Assembly: GCA_001899085.1 (NCBI GenBank)
Contig: MKVB01000006.1
Location: 627,857-691,856 of the forward strand
Length of the DNA stretch: 64,000 nt
Source of the DNA: Devosia sp. 66-14
GTDB lineage: Bacteria; Pseudomonadota; Alphaproteobacteria; Rhizobiales; Devosiaceae
Direction: 5' to 3'
Positions 55,947-64,000 of the stretch are shown here, piece after piece. The translations under genes and the position numbers were made by a program. The notes beneath the pieces are model-generated. The model had not been told where the DNA came from, searched no databases, and saw nothing but the letters and a program-made list of their open reading frames with translations. Position 1 is the stretch's first letter; each line of letters opens with the position of its first letter.

Positions 55947-57344
55947 CGCCGGTACCTGCGCCGCGGCAACCGCCGGTGGCTCGATGACGGCTGGAGGCGC
56001 CGCCGGCGGCAGTGGTTCGGGGTAACGAGCCGAGAGCAGCACCAGGGTAGCCGGATGCTGCCCACCCTCCTCCAGCTCGGAGGGTTTGCCGCCTTCGACG
56101 ATATGGCCGGCTTCGAGCACGAGGATGCGGTCGGCGACGAGGCGCAGCACGTCGAACTCGCGACTGGCACACAGTACGGTGAGGCCATAGTCCGAGCGGA
56201 CGCGGTTGAACAGCACGAGAAACTCGGCCTCTTCGACCGGATCGAGCCGGGCGGTCGGTTCGTCGAGCACGACGAGGCTGGGACGCCCGACCAGGGCGCG
56301 GGCCAGTGCCAACCGCTGCAGTTCGGCGGCGGAGAACCTGCCGGGGAGATGGTTGAGCCTGTCGGGAGCGAGCCCGACGACGCGCACTGCTTCGACGAGG
56401 CGGTCGGCCTGTTCATCGATCAGCAATTGCTCCTCGACACGCAGCGGCTCGGTGAGCGACAGCCCGACGGCCAGCCCCGGGTTGAAGGCGGCGTGCGGAT
56501 CGGGGAACAGCAGGCTGATGCGGGCGCGCGCCTCGCGAGCCAGATCGTCACCGTGATAGGGCATACGCTCGAAGGCGAGGCGCCCGGTGCTGGCGCGATC
56601 AAGGCCGGCGACCAGGCGCAGCAATTGCGACTTGCCGGCACCGGCGGCGCCGAGGAGGCCGACCGCCTCGCCGCGACGGACCGACAGGGTGATGTTCTCA
56701 AGCACCGAAATCGGCGGTCGGCGCTTCCAGATATGGGAAGCAGGATCGGCAAAGCGCTTGCCGAGGCCGTGCAGTTCGAGCAGCGGATCACCGATGGGCG
56801 GGCGGGCCATGGTGCGCGTGCGTGGCCGGCCGGCCGCGACCAGTTCGCGGGTCGCTGCGTGCTGCGGGCGATCCTGCAGAGCGGCGGCCGGGGCGCGCTC
56901 GACCAACTTGCCGCCGCTCAGGATGGCGGTATCCAGCCCCATGGCGCGCGGCAGGCGGAAATCGCGGGTGAAGATCAGCAGCGCCACATGACGATCACGA
57001 TTGGCGGCCAACAGCGCCGCGAGCAACTCGCGTTGTTGGGCGGTGCCGAGCGCATTGCCCGGCTCGTCGCAGACGAGGAGAGTGGCGCCGCGATCGAGGC
57101 GGCGGGCGAGTTCGGCCAGGTCCGCATCGGGCCCGATGAAGCCCGTGGCTCCGGTGGGAAGGCCCCTGCCCTCTGCCGTCACGCCCGCTGGTAGCAGGCC
57201 GGCGATGGCCTGGGCCAGCAGCGTCTTGCCGCTGCCGGCGCGGCCGACGATGGCCAGCGCCGCGCCGTCGGCCAGAGCGAGATCAAGGCCGGCAATCGGA
57301 CGGTTTTCGCCGATGGCGATGCCGAGGCCGGCGAGCTCAAGCAC
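55785..57344 (-). CDS. Double-NBD ABC ATPase of a peptide/nickel-type importer, degenerate
   Basis: 519 aa, two fused ABC domains. NBD1 (residues about 1-170) has Walker A GRAGSGKT and Walker B LLVCDEP but is short, with no recognisable LSGGQ. NBD2 (about 190-420) has Walker A GAAGAGKS, Walker B LVVLDEPTARLD, and FSAAELQRLALARAL where LSGGQQQR is expected. The last about 100 residues are Pro/Ala/Glu-rich low complexity, and the final 54 codons are antisense to the alpha-glucosidase end. GTG start 57344, overlapping the permease stop by 8 bp. Confidence 0.85.
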   Translation of the reverse strand: MLELAGLGIAIGENRPIAGLDLALADGAALAIVGRAGSGKTLLAQAIAGLLPAGVTAEGRGLPTGATGFIGPDADLAELARRLDRGATLLVCDEPGNALGTAQQRELLAALLAANRDRHVALLIFTRDFRLPRAMGLDTAILSGGKLVERAPAAALQDRPQHAATRELVAAGRPRTRTMARPPIGDPLLELHGLGKRFADPASHIWKRRPPISVLENITLSVRRGEAVGLLGAAGAGKSQLLRLVAGLDRASTGRLAFERMPYHGDDLAREARARISLLFPDPHAAFNPGLAVGLSLTEPLRVEEQLLIDEQADRLVEAVRVVGLAPDRLNHLPGRFSAAELQRLALARALVGRPSLVVLDEPTARLDPVEEAEFLVLFNRVRSDYGLTVLCASREFDVLRLVADRILVLEAGHIVEGGKPSELEEGGQHPATLVLLSARYPEPLPPAAPPAVIEPPAVAAAQVPALEHGPDEAAESRQVEVPIADGSSDGAGSVDAPHPDAVGQADDERAASHVEGAQ

Positions 57345-58146
57345 CGGGGCGCACTCCTCTGAGACCGGTGGCAGCCAGCATCAGGGCCAGCACGGTGCCG
57401 AGCACCACCGCCCCCGGGGCCAGGACCAGCAGCGGGCGGACGGCCATGACCTGCTGGGCCTCGCGCAGCATCAGCCCGAGGCTGGCGCCCGGCGGTGAGA
57501 TGCCGAGGCCGGCAAAGGAGAGACTTGCCTCGACTAGGATCGAGACCGCCAGCAGTTCGAGGGCAAGCGCCGCCAGTTGGGGAAGCAGGCCCGGCAACAC
57601 ATGGCGCTGCGCGGCGGCGAGTGGGCGAAGGCCGGCGAGACGCGCCGCGGTGACGTAGTCGCGATGCCACAGGGGCGCGAGGGCGCGTCGGGCGATGATG
57701 CTCGCGATGACCATGCCGGGAAGCACGGCCCCCAGGAAGATGGTGAGGTTGGCCGGCGCACCGAGGCCGCTGACCACCATGCCGATGAGCAGCGCCGGCG
57801 GCAGCATGGCGACGGCATGGGTGGTCAGCGAGGAGGCGGGCCTGAGGATCGCCAGTGCCGCGCCAACCGGAACGCCGATGAACAGGCTGGCGAGCGTGCC
57901 GAACATGGCGAGCAGCAGCGTCGTGAGCGTCGCCGACATCAGCAGCGACGCAACGTCTCGCCCGATCGCATCGGTACCGAGCCAGTGCGCCGCATCCGGC
58001 TCGGCGAGCGGCGTCAGCAGTTTGGCGCCGTGCGGGGTCCAGGCCAGCGAGACCAGCGCGAGGGTGACGACAAGCAGCGCCAGCGCGGCGCCAAAGGCCA
58101 CCCGCAGATCGATGATCGCCCGCCTGGGCGCCGCCTCGAGCGTCAT
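57337..58146 (-). CDS. DppC-type ABC permease
   Basis: 269-aa membrane subunit of a peptide/nickel-type importer. LLTPLAEPDAAHWLGTDAIGRDVASLLM is the classical DppC signature (HxLGTDxxGRD). The EAA-like loop is RRALAPLWHRDYVTAARLAGL, and SFAGLGISPPGASLG is the C-terminal motif. Coupled to the upstream permease by ATGA. Confidence 0.92.
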   Translation of the reverse strand: MTLEAAPRRAIIDLRVAFGAALALLVVTLALVSLAWTPHGAKLLTPLAEPDAAHWLGTDAIGRDVASLLMSATLTTLLLAMFGTLASLFIGVPVGAALAILRPASSLTTHAVAMLPPALLIGMVVSGLGAPANLTIFLGAVLPGMVIASIIARRALAPLWHRDYVTAARLAGLRPLAAAQRHVLPGLLPQLAALALELLAVSILVEASLSFAGLGISPPGASLGLMLREAQQVMAVRPLLVLAPGAVVLGTVLALMLAATGLRGVRPGA

Positions 58147-58991
58147 CGCTGCAACTCCCTGCGCATCGCGGGATCGGTCAGCAGGCGCAGGAGGGCCAGC
58201 AGCAGGGCACCGATGGTCGCCACGAGGACCAGGACGAGCAGCCCGCCGCGCAGCAGGGTGAGGTCGTGCTGTTCGGCTGCCGCGAGGATCTGCCGGCCGA
58301 GGCCGGGCAGGTAGAACACGCTCTCGACCAGCGCCGAGCCGATCAGCAGCGCGGCGAAGGTGCGACCGAGGGTCTGCGGCAGATCCGTCAGGACGTCGGC
58401 GAGGCCAAGCTGCCATGCCGCCTGCTCGACTGCGACGCCATCGGCGCGCAGTCGCGACAGTTCGCGCGCATCGATAGCGGCGAAGGCGCGGCGAACGCGC
58501 AGGGCCAATTGGCCCGCATAGGGAAGACCGAGGGCAGCGGCGGGGAGCAGCAGCGAGGCCAGCGCCGCAGGCGGGCTGTCACCCCAGGGAACGAAGCCGC
58601 CGGCAGGCAGCCATTTCAGCAGCCCGGCAAAGAGCAGCGCCAGGAGCATGCCGAGCCAGAAGGGCGGCACGAGGGCCAGCGGTCCCGCTGCAGTCCGCAC
58701 CAGGCGGTCGACCAGACCGCGATAGCGGCCGGCGGCAAGCCCGAGGCCGACGCCAACCAACGCCGCGACCAGCAAAGCCAGCAGCGCCAGCGGCAGGGTG
58801 ACGGCAAGACGGTCGCCGAATGTGTTGGGCGTGCCGGTATCGCCGATGAACAGGCCGAGGAAGCGAGCCCAGGCCGGCCGATCCGTGCCGCCGGCGCCAG
58901 GCAGAATGTCGAGGACGAGGAACAGCAGCGCCGCGGCTCCGAGGACCGTAGCCGCTGCCAGTGCGAGCCGCGTGAGGACGTAATCTCTCAT
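58143..58991 (-). CDS. DppB-type ABC permease
   Basis: 282-aa partner permease. MRDYVLTRLALAAATVLGAA start, LALVPPFWLGMLLALLFAG helix, and AFAAIDARELSRLRADGV before the last helices are the DppB pattern; LVESVFYLPGLGRQILAAA is the EAA region. Start ATG 58991 chosen over a TTG at 59006. First gene of the cassette; no binding protein (DppA) lies nearby, which is unusual. Confidence 0.9.
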   Translation of the reverse strand: MRDYVLTRLALAAATVLGAAALLFLVLDILPGAGGTDRPAWARFLGLFIGDTGTPNTFGDRLAVTLPLALLALLVAALVGVGLGLAAGRYRGLVDRLVRTAAGPLALVPPFWLGMLLALLFAGLLKWLPAGGFVPWGDSPPAALASLLLPAAALGLPYAGQLALRVRRAFAAIDARELSRLRADGVAVEQAAWQLGLADVLTDLPQTLGRTFAALLIGSALVESVFYLPGLGRQILAAAEQHDLTLLRGGLLVLVLVATIGALLLALLRLLTDPAMRRELQR

Positions 58992-59080
58992 GCCCCGGCG
59001 CCCCAAGAACCGATCAAGTTAAGGAAAGACCCAACCGGCTAATGCTTAGTCAATGAGCGGTTAATTTCCAATGTACCGGA

Positions 59081-60700
59081 TCAGCGTCGGTCGCTGAAAC
59101 GGGTGGAAAGGATCACCGGCACCAGACCGACCAAGACGATGGTCAGCGCCGGAAGCGCCGCTTCGGTGAACAGGCTGACATTGGCGCGGGCATAGACCAC
59201 GGTCGCCAGTGTTTCGACGCCGAGCGGACGCAGCAACAGCGTGGCGGGGAGTTCCTTGACGATCTCGACGAAGACCAGCGTCGCCGCCGTCAGCAGAGCC
59301 GGCGACAAGGTGGGCAGGTCGACGCGCAACAACAATCGCCAGCCGGTGACGCCAAGCACGCGGCCGGCATCGAGCATGGTGTCGCCGCGCTTCTTCATCG
59401 CCGCATCGATGGTGGAGTGCGACACTGCAAGAAACCGGATGGCGTAAACATAGAGCAACGCAGCGATCGAGCCGGAAAGGATGAGGCCCGGCCGCCAATG
59501 GGCGACCGCCATGGTCAGGCGGTTGAACCACAGGTCGGCCTGGCCGAGCGGCTGCAGCAGGCCCAGCGCCAGCACCGTGCCCGGAATGGCGTAACCGAGG
59601 GTGGCGATGCGGACGAGACCGTGCGCCGAGCGCGACCTGGCGAGGCGGGCGGCGATGAGGCCCACGCAGACCGTGATGAAGGCGCCGAGCGCGGCGAGGG
59701 TTACCGTGGTGAGGCCGGCAGTGAGGGTGAGCCCCAGTGCATCGGGGCCGAGGTTGCGCAGCGCCAGCACCAGCAGTTCGCCAACCGGGATACCGAAGCC
59801 GAGCAGCAGCAGGATGGTGCAGAAGCCGATGGCGAGGGCCCGCTCGGCCCCCACCAGTTGCTCGCGCGGCGGAGCGACGCGGCTATCGCGATGCAGGGCG
59901 TAGACGCGGTCGCGGCGCGCCCATTGTTCGAGCAGGATCAGCAGGCCGATGATGAGCACGATCATCACCGCCAGTTGCGCGGCGCCGCCGAAATTGGAGC
60001 GATTGATCCAGGTGGAGTAGATCACCGCGGTGAGGCTGTTGACGCCAAAGTACTGCACGGCGCCCAGATCGTTCACCACTTCCATCATGGCGAGGGTGAT
60101 GCCGACCACGAGGGCCGGCCGGCTCAGCGGCAGGGTGACCGAGAAGAAGGCGCGAAAGCCCCCTGCCCCCAGGGTGCGCGCCGCGGCGGAGATGGAACCC
60201 GACTGCATGACGAAGAAGGCGCGGCAGGAGGCGTAGACGTAGGGATAGAGCACCATGGACAGCACAAAGGCCGCACCGGTGGGGCTCTTGATCTGGGGGA
60301 ACCAGTAATCCTTGATGGTCTGCCCGCCGATGATGGCGCGCAGGGCCTGCTGGATCGGGCCGGTGAAATCGAGGAACTCGACATAGGTGTAGGCCGCCAG
60401 ATACGTCGGGATGGCCAGCGGCAGCACCAGCGCCCATTCGAAGATGCGGCGGCCCGGGAACTCGAAATGCGTCACCAGCCAGGCCGAGACGAGGCCGAGG
60501 ATGCCGGTGATCAACCCGACCCAGGCCATCAGGGTGGCGGTTTCGCGCAGCGCAGTCGGCAGCATGGCAGCCGCGAGGCCGCCGGCGCCAGTGGTGTCGA
60601 GCGCGGCGACGGCCAGCCAAAGGATCGGCAGGCCCATCAGGGCCAGCAGCACGATGGCCGAAACCGGCGGGAGCATGCCCCCGCCGGTTCCGGATTTCAT
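59081..60700 (-). CDS. Fe(III) ABC transporter permease (FbpB-like, double domain)
   Basis: 539-aa permease with two permease halves in one chain, as in FbpB/SfuB iron importers (about 12 helices). EAA loops are AARTLGAGGFRAFFSVTLPLSRPALV and DAGRVLGVTGWRLLLRVDLPTLSPAL. ATG 60700 preferred (a GTG at 60703 precedes it). It follows the binding proteins on the same strand, but the ATPase (FbpC) is not adjacent. The next gene downstream is DppB, 89 bp away. Confidence 0.92.
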   Translation of the reverse strand: MKSGTGGGMLPPVSAIVLLALMGLPILWLAVAALDTTGAGGLAAAMLPTALRETATLMAWVGLITGILGLVSAWLVTHFEFPGRRIFEWALVLPLAIPTYLAAYTYVEFLDFTGPIQQALRAIIGGQTIKDYWFPQIKSPTGAAFVLSMVLYPYVYASCRAFFVMQSGSISAAARTLGAGGFRAFFSVTLPLSRPALVVGITLAMMEVVNDLGAVQYFGVNSLTAVIYSTWINRSNFGGAAQLAVMIVLIIGLLILLEQWARRDRVYALHRDSRVAPPREQLVGAERALAIGFCTILLLLGFGIPVGELLVLALRNLGPDALGLTLTAGLTTVTLAALGAFITVCVGLIAARLARSRSAHGLVRIATLGYAIPGTVLALGLLQPLGQADLWFNRLTMAVAHWRPGLILSGSIAALLYVYAIRFLAVSHSTIDAAMKKRGDTMLDAGRVLGVTGWRLLLRVDLPTLSPALLTAATLVFVEIVKELPATLLLRPLGVETLATVVYARANVSLFTEAALPALTIVLVGLVPVILSTRFSDRR

Positions 60701-60743
60701 CACTGCTGCGGTCGTCCGGCTGATGGTTCAGCCTCCGCGCTGG

Positions 60744-61793
60744 TTACTGCGCCTGGGCGCCTTCGTTGAACTTCAACTCATCGATCAGCGCCGCCGCTTC
60801 GTCGCGGAAATCGGCAGTGGCGGTCAGAGAGACCTTCGAGGGGTTGAGCGCGCCCCAGCTCTGGGTCAGTTCAGCCGGCTTGACGCTCGTTACCGCCGGA
60901 TACTCGTAGTTGGCATCGGCGTAAAGCTGCTGCGCCTCGTCGGAGAGCAGGAATTCGACCAGCTTGTTGGCGTTTTCCAGGTTCGGAGCGTGCTTGGCGA
61001 TGAAGGCGCCAGCGGCGTTCACCTGCGTGCCCTCGCCTTCGGCATCGGGGTAGACGATGCGCGCCGAGGCGGCCCAGTCCTTCTGCTCCGGCTCGGCGTC
61101 GTTGGTGAGCATCAGGCCCATGTAGTAGGTGTTGGCGATGGCCAGGTCGCACGACCCTTCAAGGATGGCCTTGACCTGTGCGCGGTCGTTGCCGGCCGGC
61201 GGGGCCGACATGTTGTCGCGCACGGCGGTGAGCCAGGTGCGGGTCTTGTCCTCGCCCCAGGCAGCGATGCGGTTGGCGACGAGGCCGATATTGTAGGCGT
61301 GATCGCCCGGACGGGTGCAGAGGCGCCCCTTCCACTCGGGCTTGGCGATATCTTCGTAGGTCAGCGCGGTGGCATCGACGCGATCCTTGCTGACGTAGAA
61401 GACCCGGGCGCGCAGCGACAATGCGGCCCAGTGGCCCTCGGCATCGCGAAACTCCGGCGACAGGCGCTCGGCGAGCGCCGCAGTGGTGATCGGCTGGGTC
61501 AGGCCCTGCGTCTTGGCGCCGACCAGGTTGCCGATATCGACGGTCAGCACCACGTCGACGGGCGACAGTTCGCCTTCGGCGGCGACACGCTCGAGCAGGC
61601 CGTCACCGGCATAGAGCACGGTGGCCTTGACGCCGGTGGCGGCAGAGAATTTGTCGAGCAGCGGCTGGATCAGGCCAGGCTCGCGGTAGCTGTAGATATT
61701 GACTTCGCCGCTCTGGGCAAAGCTCGGCCCGGCGGTGCCGGCAATCATCGCGGCGCCAAGCAGCGCAGCGGACAGTCGCATCGTCATGGTCAT
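60744..61793 (-). CDS. Fe(III)-binding protein 1 (FbpA/FutA-like)
   Basis: 349-aa periplasmic binding protein. Signal peptide ends at GPSFAQ. Family motifs: NIYSYREPGLIQPLLDKF at the mature N-terminus and the iron-coordinating tyrosine pair in ANTYYMGLML. It shares long identical blocks with the gene immediately upstream. ATG 61793 has AGGAG. An IRO-like box lies 59 bp upstream. Confidence 0.94.
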   Translation of the reverse strand: MTMTMRLSAALLGAAMIAGTAGPSFAQSGEVNIYSYREPGLIQPLLDKFSAATGVKATVLYAGDGLLERVAAEGELSPVDVVLTVDIGNLVGAKTQGLTQPITTAALAERLSPEFRDAEGHWAALSLRARVFYVSKDRVDATALTYEDIAKPEWKGRLCTRPGDHAYNIGLVANRIAAWGEDKTRTWLTAVRDNMSAPPAGNDRAQVKAILEGSCDLAIANTYYMGLMLTNDAEPEQKDWAASARIVYPDAEGEGTQVNAAGAFIAKHAPNLENANKLVEFLLSDEAQQLYADANYEYPAVTSVKPAELTQSWGALNPSKVSLTATADFRDEAAALIDELKFNEGAQAQ

Positions 61794-61851
61794 CGGAATC
61801 TCCTGTGATCGGCGCCCGGAAAGCGCCGGTGACAGGGGCAAACACGAATTC

Positions 61852-61866
61852 TGACGCTCAAAGTCA
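61852..61866 (-). promoter_or_regulatory. IRO-like box (TGA-N9-TCA) upstream of SBP 1
   Basis: TGA-N9-TCA, the RirA iron-responsive operator pattern. It is embedded in TTGTTGACTT...GTCAGAA, and the same frame and spacing recur before SBP 2. TTGACT within it could also be a -35. Iron control via RirA is inference. Confidence 0.65.
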
Positions 61867-62000
61867 ACAATCGGCCAGCGTGGATTGCCGGCGGTTTGCG
61901 ACGGTCTTTTAGAACCGTTCCAGAACAGCTCGGGAGTCGCCAGCCGGCCTGCCGGTTTCGGCGTGGCCGGTCGGAGCCAAAGCTGCGGCAACATGTCCGC

Positions 62001-63032
62001 TCAGTTCTGCGGACCTTCGTCAAAGCGCAGTTCGTCGACCAGCGCGCTGGCCTGCTTGCGATGGGCCGCGATCTCGGTGAGCGGCGTCTTGTCGGCCTTG
62101 AGCTCGCCCCAGCTGGCGACGAGGTCGGACGGGGCGACGCCGGCGACGACGGGGAATTCGTAGTTGCCGCTGGCATAGAGGTGCTGGGCTTCGTCGGAGA
62201 GCAGGAATTCCACCAGCTTCTGGGCGTTGGCCTGGTTGGGCGCGTACTTGGCGATGACCGCGCCCGAAACATTCACCTGGGTGCCGTCGCCATCGGGGTC
62301 GGGATAGATGATGCGGGCGGCGGCGGCCCAGGTCTTCTGCTCGGGCTCGGCGTCGTTGTTGAGCATCAGCCCCATATAGTAGGTGTTGCCGATGGCGAGG
62401 TCGCAGCTGCCATCGAGGATCTTCTTGACCTGATCGCGGTCGGCCCCGGAGACCGGGCCGTTGAGGTTGTCGCGGACCTTTGTCAGCCAATCGCGGGTCT
62501 TGTCGACACCCCAATGAGCAATGCGCGTGGCGATCAGCCCGATATTGTAGACGTGCTGGCCGGAACGCGTGCACAGGCGCCCCTTCCATTCCGGCTTGGC
62601 GATATCCTCGTAGGTCAGCGCCGTCTCGGGGACCCGATCCTTGCTGGCATAGAAGACGCGGGCCCGCAGCGACAGGGCGATCCACTGCCCGTCCGGATCC
62701 TGGTAGGCGGCGGGCACGCGCGCCTGCGCCTCGGCCGGAATGGTCTGGGTGATGCCGAAATCCTTGGCATTGGCGAGGTTGCCGATATCGACGGTGAGCA
62801 CCACGTCGGCCGGCGAAAGTTCACCCTCGGCCGCCACGCGTTCCAGCAGGCCGTCGCCGGCGAACAGCACATTGGTCTTGATGCCGGTCTCGGCGGTGAA
62901 CTTGTCGAGCAGCGGCTGGATCAGGCCGGGCTCGCGATAGCTGTAGACATTGACCTCGCCGCTTTGCGCGAAAGCGGGGCCTGTCGCCAACGAGACAAGG
63001 AGGGCGGGAACAAGGCGCAGGTACTTGGTCAT
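62001..63032 (-). CDS. Fe(III)-binding protein 2 (FbpA/FutA-like paralogue)
   Basis: 343-aa paralogue of the downstream binding protein. Signal peptide ends near GPAFAQ, then NVYSYREPGLIQPLLDKF and the tyrosine pair GNTYYMGLML. The C-terminus differs more. This is a tandem duplication; each copy has its own promoter region with the same box, so they may be expressed separately. ATG 63032, weak RBS GGATCCG. Confidence 0.94.
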   Translation of the reverse strand: MTKYLRLVPALLVSLATGPAFAQSGEVNVYSYREPGLIQPLLDKFTAETGIKTNVLFAGDGLLERVAAEGELSPADVVLTVDIGNLANAKDFGITQTIPAEAQARVPAAYQDPDGQWIALSLRARVFYASKDRVPETALTYEDIAKPEWKGRLCTRSGQHVYNIGLIATRIAHWGVDKTRDWLTKVRDNLNGPVSGADRDQVKKILDGSCDLAIGNTYYMGLMLNNDAEPEQKTWAAAARIIYPDPDGDGTQVNVSGAVIAKYAPNQANAQKLVEFLLSDEAQHLYASGNYEFPVVAGVAPSDLVASWGELKADKTPLTEIAAHRKQASALVDELRFDEGPQN

Positions 63033-63083
63033 GATCGGATCCGGATCGCGGGAACCTCCCGCTCGGGTGGTTTTTGCTTTTTC

Positions 63084-63098
63084 TGACCGAGCAAGTCA
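63084..63098 (-). promoter_or_regulatory. IRO-like box (TGA-N9-TCA) upstream of SBP 2
   Basis: TGA-N9-TCA in TTGTTGACTT...GTCAGAA, 52 bp before the SBP 2 start. Identical flanks and spacing to the SBP 1 box, although the sequence between the arms differs. Confidence 0.65.
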
Positions 63099-63147
63099 AC
63101 AAACCGCATCGTGAACGCGACCAGCGACAACAGTCGAGGTCACCGGC

Positions 63148-64000
63148 TCACTGGGCGGTTTCGCGAACGAGATCGGCCGGGATCAGCAGCGAGAACATGG
63201 TGCCGACGCCGACGGCCGGATCGACCGACAGCTGCAGCGCATTGACGGCGAGCAGCGAGCGGGTCAGCGCCAGCCCGACGCTGGAGCGCACCGGCTGCAG
63301 GGTTTCGCCATCCTTGCCGACACCATCGCGGAACACCACGAAGCGCTCGCCAAGGTCGCGCCGGGCCTCGCCACCATCCCGGACATTGACGATCACCGCG
63401 CCGTCATCCTCCTGCTGAGCCGAAAGGATCACCGAACCGCCGACCGGGGTCTGGTCGATCGCGCTGGCGAGCAGATTGAGGATCGCCTGGGTGAGCGAGG
63501 CGGTGTCGGCGGTGATGCGCGGCAGCCGCTCGGACACGGCGTTGCGGACCAGTACCCGGGCTTCGCCGGCCTGGCCCCGCACACGCATCAGGCAGCTTTC
63601 GAGCAGCGTCACCAGGTCGATATCATTGGCCTCGGCCGGATAACGCCCTTCGCGCAGGCGACTATAGTCGTCGAGTTCGTCGACCAGCGTGGCGATCTCC
63701 TGGCCGGCGGTCTTGATGTCCTGCGCGTACTCCAGATAGCGCTGGTTCTCGATCGAGCCGAAGGCGGCGGAGCGGATCAGATCGGCGAAACCGATCACGG
63801 TGTTGAGCGGCCGACGCACGCCGCGAGTGATGCGGGTGAGCATCGAAGGCTCGACGTCATCGGGTCGCGGCGGCGGTACCGCCACCGGAGCGACGAAGCC
63901 GGACGCCGCGGCCTTGCGCACGAACGCATAATAGCCGGCGACGATGCCGGCCTGCCCCTCGGCGAACAGGGTGAGGCGGGTATTGGGGACGGCGCCGGCG
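63148..64000 (-). CDS. Histidine-kinase-like protein, C-terminal part (partial)
   Basis: About 283 C-terminal residues are visible; the frame is open through the right edge, so the apparent GTG start at 63921 is internal. Upstream residues (NTRLTLFAEGQAGIV) look like the end of a sensory domain. The dimerisation region reads ITRGVRRPLNTVIGFADLI, with Arg where SHELRTPLN has the phosphoacceptor His. The ATPase part has ILNLLASAIDQTPVGG (N-box changed) and VRDGGEARRDLG. Probably a pseudokinase or a diverged phosphatase-type HK. Confidence 0.8.
   Translation of the reverse strand, partial: AGAVPNTRLTLFAEGQAGIVAGYYAFVRKAAASGFVAPVAVPPPRPDDVEPSMLTRITRGVRRPLNTVIGFADLIRSAAFGSIENQRYLEYAQDIKTAGQEIATLVDELDDYSRLREGRYPAEANDIDLVTLLESCLMRVRGQAGEARVLVRNAVSERLPRITADTASLTQAILNLLASAIDQTPVGGSVILSAQQEDDGAVIVNVRDGGEARRDLGERFVVFRDGVGKDGETLQPVRSSVGLALTRSLLAVNALQLSVDPAVGVGTMFSLLIPADLVRETAQ

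Overview
The window is about 64 kb of GC-rich alphaproteobacterial chromosome. Gene content and order point to Hyphomicrobiales (Rhizobiales), most likely a Devosia-like organism. The indicators are an IalB-family protein, DUF1127, DUF2093 and DUF4170 proteins, the gshA-rsmE-ubiA and lspA-ileS-ribF neighbourhoods, a TIGR01459-type HAD phosphatase, a CIRCE-controlled groESL, and two TGA-N9-TCA (RirA/IRO-like) boxes. The assignment is inference from gene families; no 16S gene is present. I saw no rRNA, tRNA, CRISPR array, prophage or intact insertion sequence.

Layout. 1-3358 (minus): cytochrome c oxidase genes ctaC-ctaD-ctaB (ctaB runs off the left edge). 3.7-5.6 kb: IalB-like secreted protein, ChaC-like gamma-glutamylcyclotransferase, and a protein with a degenerate ferredoxin-like Cys motif. 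5.7-11.6 kb: regulators and drug efflux, comprising a DUF1127/LysR divergent pair, a leaderless MarR gene divergent from a DrrAB-type ABC exporter, and an ArsR-MFS operon with a 20-bp palindromic operator. 11.8-16.6 kb: gshA, rsmE, ubiA and two unknowns. 17-25.8 kb: an outer-membrane sugar block. It holds a CysQ-like phosphatase, DUF4170 and waaA, then kdsD-kdsB-(histidine phosphatase)-kdsA-O-antigen ligase with overlapping stop/start codons, then a GT39 glycosyltransferase. Every Kdo step is represented except a KdsC-type phosphatase, and an unrelated phosphatase sits exactly in that gap. 25.8-45.9 kb: housekeeping (xseA, purD, patatin, tadA, mutL, rsmD, an rRNA pseudouridine synthase with a long repetitive tail, lspA, ileS, ribF). 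A three-gene accessory insert (adenylate-forming enzyme, methyltransferase, beta-barrel) lies between ribF and the HAD gene.

45.9-53.5 kb: a TipF-like degenerate EAL membrane protein divergent from a REC-Fis protein with an altered phosphoacceptor, a RelBE-type toxin-antitoxin pair with an 18-bp palindrome inside its promoter, a GT2-GtrA fusion, groESL with a promoter and CIRCE, and a DUF2975/XRE pair. 53.7-64 kb: a DUF2147-like protein, an alpha-glucosidase, a peptide-type ABC cassette without a binding protein, an Fe(III) ABC permease with two tandem paralogous binding proteins (each behind an IRO-like box), and the C-terminal part of a histidine-kinase-like protein lacking the usual H-box histidine.

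A family of GC-rich palindromic repeats recurs in the gaps: near 11.6-11.8 kb, 27.8 kb, and as a perfect 40-bp inverted repeat at 37.6-37.8 kb. One copy lies in frame inside the mutL linker.
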